NCBI GenBank assembly: GCA_013420905.1
Contig: JAAXNY010000006.1
Span: 2,852,001-2,916,000, forward strand
Origin: Collybia mongolica
Lineage: Eukaryota; Basidiomycota; Agaricomycetes; Agaricales; Clitocybaceae
Length of the DNA: 64,000 bases
Direction of reading: 5' to 3'
Shown: piece after piece, positions 58,581-64,000 of the stretch
Position numbering within the stretch: position 1 is the first letter of the stretch
Layout of the letters: each line of letters begins with the position of its first letter
Made by a program: the position numbers and the translations under genes
Notes under the pieces: generated by a model
Told to the model about the DNA's origin: nothing
Database searches by the model: none
The model's input: the letters and a program-made list of their open reading frames with translations, nothing else

Positions 58581-58784
58581 ATTGGATCAAACCTCGTCTA
58601 GCTACTGATTCTGAATTGTATCGTGGGAATGCTTACTCATCACCTGTGCCGCTATGACGCGTCCAAGGCCTGGATCGAAGTGAATAATAATATATAATAT
58701 ACATAATTCAAAAAAATTCATTTTTCCTTTTTCTTTTTTTGTGAGATTAGTAAAAGTGGCGGATTAGTATTTCGTTCCTCCCAA

Positions 58785-61400
58785 ATGCTTTCCCGTTCTC
58801 TCCGCGCTGCCTCTCTTCTCAGTAACCGTCGCTTTGCTCTATCTGCTGCTCGTTCATACGCCACTACCACCCCAAATTCAAGGCCTCCCAGAGATACCAA
58901 GGAGCAGGGAAGCTCTAATGCAGCTCCAAATTCCACCACCCCTACGAGCGATGTCGCGGTGAAGGGCAAGGAGAAGGTGGCTGGGGATTCGGTTGATAAT
59001 GCCTCAGAGGTGGACACTAAGGATGCACATGGCAAACAAGACAATCCTTCGCCAGCAAAGCCCACCCCACCTCCAAAACCCGACATTCCGAAAGCCCTTG
59101 AAGGGTTTTTCCAGCAGTATTCACAGCAATCCTCCCAGCATAAGCAGGATTCATCCCGCAAGTCAGAGTCAAGCTCAGACAAGGGTAAATCGCACAACGA
59201 GCCCCCACCTCCTAGCAACAACAACTTTTCCAACACCCAGTTGGGATGGATGGCAGCTTCGGCTATCGCCTATCTGGCATATTCTAGCTCCAGTGGCTCG
59301 ACCTCGCGGGAGATCACATGGCAAGAGTTCCGCACAGCCTTCCTCGACAAAGGCCTTGTTGATAAACTTACTGTCGTCAACGGTCACAAGGTCCGTGTCA
59401 AACTACACTCAAATGCCACTGGCGCGGTGTACCCTGCTGCACCTTTGGGAGGTGGGGAGTTCCACTTTTCTATTGGCAGCGTCGACGCTTTTGAACGCAA
59501 ACTCGACGATGCCCAGGCGGAACTAGGTATTCCTAGCCATGAACGTATTCCTGTCGCGTATCAGGACGAGATATCAGCGTTTAGTGCCGTCCTCAACTTC
59601 GCTCCGACAGTTCTTCTAGTCGGTTTCCTTTACTGGATGTCAAGGCGAGGGAGTGGTAGCTCAGGCGGTGGGATATTCAGTATTGGGAAGAGCCGCGCCA
59701 AACTATTCAACAAAGACACAGAGGTTAAAACGAAGTTTAAGGATGTGGCCGGAATGGACGAAGCGAAGGAAGAAATCATGGAATTTGTCAAGTTTCTGAA
59801 GGAGCCTGCTAAATATGAGAGATTGGGAGCCAAGATCCCTCGGGGCGCTATTCTCTCTGGGCCACCTGGAACCGGTAAAACTCTCATCGCAAAGGCGACT
59901 GCGGGTGAAGCCTCTGTGCCCTTCCTTTCCGTCTCTGGCTCCGAATTCGTCGAGATGTTCGTTGGCGTTGGTTCATCTCGGGTACGCGACCTTTTTGCAT
60001 CAGCTAAAAAACACGCACCCTGTATCATCTTCGTTGACGAGATCGATGCCATCGGGAAATCTCGGGCGAAAGGGGGCAATTTTGGGGGAAATGACGAGCG
60101 CGAGTCAACCCTCAATCAGCTGCTCGTGGAGATGGATGGATTTGGGACTCAAGAACACGTCGTTGTACTAGCAGGAACAAATCGACCGGACGTTCTTGAC
60201 CCCGCTTTGATGCGGCCTGGTCGGTTCGATCGACATATTGCCATCGACCTACCCGATGTGTCTGGCCGCAAGGGCATCTATCTTGTGCATCTCGGGCCGC
60301 TTCGACTTCATGAAGAATTAAGCAAGGACCTCCTTAGCTTTGCTCAGAAGCTTGCAGTGCTAACACCTGGGTTTTCCGGAGCGGACATTGCCAATGTCTG
60401 CAATGAGGCGGCGTTGCATGCTGCACGGAAAGCTTCGGAGTTTGTCGAGTCAATTGATTTCGACACAGCAATTGAAAGAGTAATAGTTGGCTTAGAGAGG
60501 AAGAGTCGTGTCTTGAGCCCAGAGGAAAAGAAGACTGTCGCATATCACGAAGCTGGACATGCCGTGTGCGGATGGTTCTTGGAACACGCAGACCCTCTAC
60601 TCAAGGTTAGCATTATCCCAAGAGGGACAGGTGCATTGGGATATGCTCAAGTAAGCATTATTAAACCCATTTTCGTAACCAACCTGCTGACTTTCATCAT
60701 ATCTAGTATTTGCCCCCCGACCGATATCTGCTCTCGACCCCTCAAATGACTGACCGGATATGTATGACTCTTGGCGGGCGCGTTTCTGAAGAAATTTTTT
60801 TTGGCTCGGGGAATATTACTACCGGTGCTCAAGATGATCTACAAAAGATTACCCGCATGGCTTTCGAAGCTTGCGCAAACTACGGTATGAATGACGTCAT
60901 CGGACCAGTCAGTTATGGTGGGGACAGAGGCGCGAAAGAGAGCTGGACAAAGCCTTTTAGCGAGCGAACAGCCGAAATGCTGGACGCCGAAGTGCGCAAA
61001 ATGATCACGTATGTTCATTTCCCTTGATCAACCATACTTTGTTTATTTAAATACCCCTCGTTCCAGAGATGCATATGAGCGCACGCGAAACCTTCTGACC
61101 AAACACCGGGAGGACGTCATCAAGGTTGCCAGTCTTCTTCTTGAAAAGGAGGTCATCACCCGGTATGTTGTTTATCTTATCATGAGACTCTCAGCTTACA
61201 CTCTTGGACACAGTGAGAACATGATTGAACTTCTCGGTAAACGACCCTTTGTCGGCCGATCAGATGATATGGACAAATGGCTCGACGAGAACCACCAGAG
61301 GACGTTACCGATTCCAGAGGAACCAACGCCTTCTCCGGAGCCCGAAGGACCCCTCCCTTCTCCTGTTGCAGCAGCGACAAGACTCAACGATCATTTCTGA
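58785..61400 (+). CDS. YTA12: Mitochondrial m-AAA protease subunit (Yta12/Afg3 family)
   Basis: Four exons: 58785-60650, 60707-61008, 61067-61162 and 61214-61400, giving about 816 residues. The N-terminus ([20 protein letters not shown]) is an arginine-rich presequence. A proline/serine-rich stretch follows, then a first membrane segment ([18 protein letters not shown]), the FtsH extracellular domain ([19 protein letters not shown]) and a second membrane segment ([13 protein letters not shown]). The AAA domain has Walker A GPPGTGKT (about residue 359), Walker [12 protein letters not shown] and [18 protein letters not shown]. The zinc-protease motif HEAGH is at about residue 588. LGKRPF comes near the end. 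[13 protein letters not shown] and NDERE-x-TLNQ resemble Yta12 more than Afg3, but that choice is tentative. The enzyme degrades and matures inner-membrane proteins from the matrix side. Confidence 0.92.
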
Positions 61401-61653
61401 TTCCTCTCCTTCATACATCTATATGTACAGTAACTTAATTCTAGCTTTAGACAGTCAATCGCCGAACTAAACCCTACTCATTCGCATCACCGAGCTAAAC
61501 ATCAAGTCATGTCGATAATTTGCGGAAAATCTCAGAACAATCGAATATGATTTGATACATGTGTGTAACATACGTTCGCCATTAGTCTACAATGCAATTT
61601 GCATGTCGTGGTTAGAATTTACTCGAAGAGAAAAAAGTACTGCCTGAGAACCA
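61401..61653. other. Convergent intergenic region
   Basis: About 250 bp between two converging genes; it should hold both 3' ends. No further signal. Confidence 0.4.
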
Positions 61654-64000
61654 TTATAGAGTATATCTGAACCCGCTCCATTCATCACCTTTGTCAATTC
61701 TTGCTTCAGTAACACTTTCGTATCGTCCATTCTTTTCGTCCGCGTGCTTGTTGTCTATTCCTTCGATCACTTCATCCCGTTCGCCGCGATCCCTACGAGC
61801 ATTCTCTCTCTTCAATAGTATTCCAAATAAGACGGAACAACAGAAACCAATCGCGATATAGGCGAGGACAATTCCATGACCAGGCCGGTACCATGGCTGA
61901 TCGCGTGCCCGGTACTGTAAAAGGTCAGTACAACGTTGAAACTTGTGGGATATGCACTGACGATATTGGCTGTGACTGCGCCGTTGATATTCCCGAATCC
62001 GATGGCCATGCCGAGGGTTACGCTACGTTTGTATGACCCTTCAACGTTACTGGCAACCCATGCCCTATAGCTCCAGGTCAATGATGAATTCGAAGTTTAG
62101 AAAATCCACTTTACACAGAGTTCGCTAGATCACCATAAGAGCATATTAGTTTTGTAAATAATAAATGAAAATCAAGCGTACGAATAGTCGGATATATTGC
62201 ACTATCAGAGAGGGAGGGGGGTTCATGAGTGACGGTGTTCGGGGCGATGGGGAAACACTCACGAAACTGCTAAATAAACGGCGAAATACGACAAAGCAGG
62301 GCTAGTAGAGGCAATAAGGATAATATATCCCGCTAGTCCTAAATACCATATGAGCTTCTGCCAATACTTCATAGATAAACGTGGCTGACCAACGCCGAAG
62401 AGTGCGCTACAGCGAAGATATTAGTAATGTTGTTTTGTTAAGTTCAGTTAGGGTCATAACATACAGATTAATGTAACAACGTTGCCCAATCCTATCACCC
62501 AAGAACCCAATTGCACAAGTCATTAAGCAGCCCCAAGCATAGACGGGGACCGACAACAGATTGGCTTGGGTGGCACTATAACCTGACGATTTGTCTCAGT
62601 TTTACTTCGAAAATTAAAAGCCGCCAGACCATACCACCCAGCTGTGCTCAAAGTTAGATTGCAGGTGTAACATCAGGTGCATCAACTTGCCTGCGAGATT
62701 ATGGACGGTAAAAATAATGAAAAGGCGTACAGCGGGCCATCACTGAGTAATTAGAGTCATCGACCAATACCATCAATAAGGAGTTGAGGCACCCACAAAC
62801 CCATGTAAATGCCCACTATTGAATCGCATTACTACCGAATCATTAAGCCTAACAATAATGACTTACTAGCGACCCATGTCTTCCAGTCCATCAAGCTCTT
62901 CCAAATGTACTTTTTTTGGAATACTTCTCCCGCCGCACTGAATTGCATGTCATCTTGAAGCCGACGAATGACAAAAACACCTAAGGTGGAATAATTATTA
63001 CGTGATATTACACAGGGATAGAAATCGTAACGTACGCTCTTCCTCCGAAAGAAATTTGGCTGTATCTGGAAAATCTTGTATGATCCAATAAGAGAACAGG
63101 CCAGCAACGACGGTTGCGAGCCCCTCAAGAATGAAAATCCATGCCCATCCTACAATCAGAGGTAAGCGTCCACTATGGGTTGAAAGTACAGCAAGAATCC
63201 ACCTGGTTTACCACCAATCCCATCCATTTTTGCAATAGCAGCCGCTAAAAGACCGCCTTATATCTCGTAAATGCAAGCTCAGGATCTATAAGCGCGAGGG
63301 TAATACACGTACTAAATGCTCCGGCGACTGTTGCGGACGAGAAAAAAACAGCCACTCTAGATCCCATTTCGGAGCGTTTATACCAACTGTAAACGTCCAT
63401 GAGTTTATCAACCTGGTCCAGACCATATATGCTAACCTTGATATATAAAACACGATGCCAGGGTACATCCCAGCCTCAAAGAGTCCAAGCAGAACTCGTA
63501 AAGCTGTATCCGGTTTCACTGATGAGACTTGCTAGTAGTGAAAGGCAGAGTATACCAACTGATGAGACCACCGTAGTTGGTTATCACACCATGCAATGTC
63601 TAGACACAGGCATGAGTTCCGCACTGTATCCGCTGATCAGTGACATACCATAACAATACCCCAGAAAAAGATCATGAGCGAAAGCCACACAGAAGGTCGA
63701 AGCTTGCGCAAGAAGACATTGCTGACGGGCTTCAGTGACGTAAAGAAAATATCAAACGCCATCGTATGAAAGGTGATACTAAACGCGCACCTCGAACAGT
63801 GCATACGGGAAAAAGAACACTGTTAATGAGATTAAAAACTGCTTATCCTTGATGTTTATGTCTGCCTCAATGTCATACAACTGTTGCACAGGTGAGATGT
63901 GAGCGAGAGAAAAAAGCGATACAAAGAACCTGACCTTGGCATTTCCAATACTTCCTCGATCCAAAAAATTAAGCAGATATACGAAAGCTAGCCAAGGGAT
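61654..64000 (-). CDS. MFS anion:cation symporter, allantoate-permease type (N-terminus beyond right edge)
   Basis: A many-exon gene on the minus strand. The first visible exons read DRGSIGNAKV and DINIKDKQFLISLTVFFFPY (about 63780-63960), the usual opening of the ACS/Dal5-like family. Next are VLLGLFEAGMYPGIVFYISR, then a broken-up motif with EMGSRVAVFFSSATVAGAFS (about 63300-63380), GWAWIFILEGLATVVAGLFS and DFPDTAKFLSEEE. Later exons give FVIRRLQDDMQFSAAGEVFQ with WKSLMDWKTWVA, then GYSATQANLLSVPVYAWGC, GDRIGQRCYINL, AWVASNVEGSYKRSVTLGM and GNINGAVTANIY. The end is RYTL plus TAA at 61654-61656. Such carriers import allantoate, nicotinate, biotin precursors or other carboxylates. The substrate is not readable. 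Confidence 0.87.

Overview
The window looks like nuclear DNA of a filamentous basidiomycete (Agaricomycetes). Host genes are split by short GT–AG introns of about 50–60 nt, the gene families are fungal (Git3-like receptor, histidine acid phosphatase, PP2C, prefoldin 6, mitochondrial S17, MFS transporters, Wdr8, m-AAA protease), and the mobile elements are eukaryotic. A Rhizoctonia/Ceratobasidium-like source is my impression from the style of these families; the window does not prove it.

Layout. Gene island 1 (1–6003) holds a GPCR running off the left edge (−), a secreted histidine acid phosphatase (−) and a PP2C phosphatase (+). After relict DNA, mobile-element cluster A (7636–32811) contains two nested stacks. 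The first is a Copia element (7636–25580) carrying a hAT element (9399–22486), which itself received a LINE (9870–16219) and a pogo element (16626–19648). The second is a CACTA-like non-autonomous element (26988–32811) carrying a solo LTR (27082–29081, itself split by a Tc1 element) and a second pogo element (29377–31942). Nearly every border is fixed by a target-site duplication (TSD) that I could read directly.

Gene island 2 (33730–41375) holds prefoldin subunit 6 (+), mitochondrial ribosomal protein S17 (−), an MFS drug/polyamine-type transporter (−), a Wdr8/WRAP73 WD40 protein (+) and an alpha/beta hydrolase that seems to lack its nucleophile (+). Cluster B (about 41800–58580) holds a Copia gag relic split by a full Gypsy chromovirus (42920–49863), a hAT element (51183–56733) split by a Tc1 element with an intact transposase (54064–55671), and old Copia/Gypsy pieces. 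Gene island 3 (58785–64000) holds an m-AAA protease subunit (+) and an MFS anion/cation symporter (−) that runs off the right edge.

The host genes do not form an obvious pathway cluster. The most unusual signals are in the mobile DNA: a zinc-knuckle third ORF downstream of the integrase/chromodomain of the Gypsy element; repeated stops at predicted arginine positions in that element, consistent with CpG deamination; Tc1 elements whose arms are each bounded by inverted copies of the element end; and a Copia primer-binding site matching the anticodon arm of initiator tRNA-Met. Exon borders were read by eye from splice signals and family conservation, so individual junctions may be off by a few bases.
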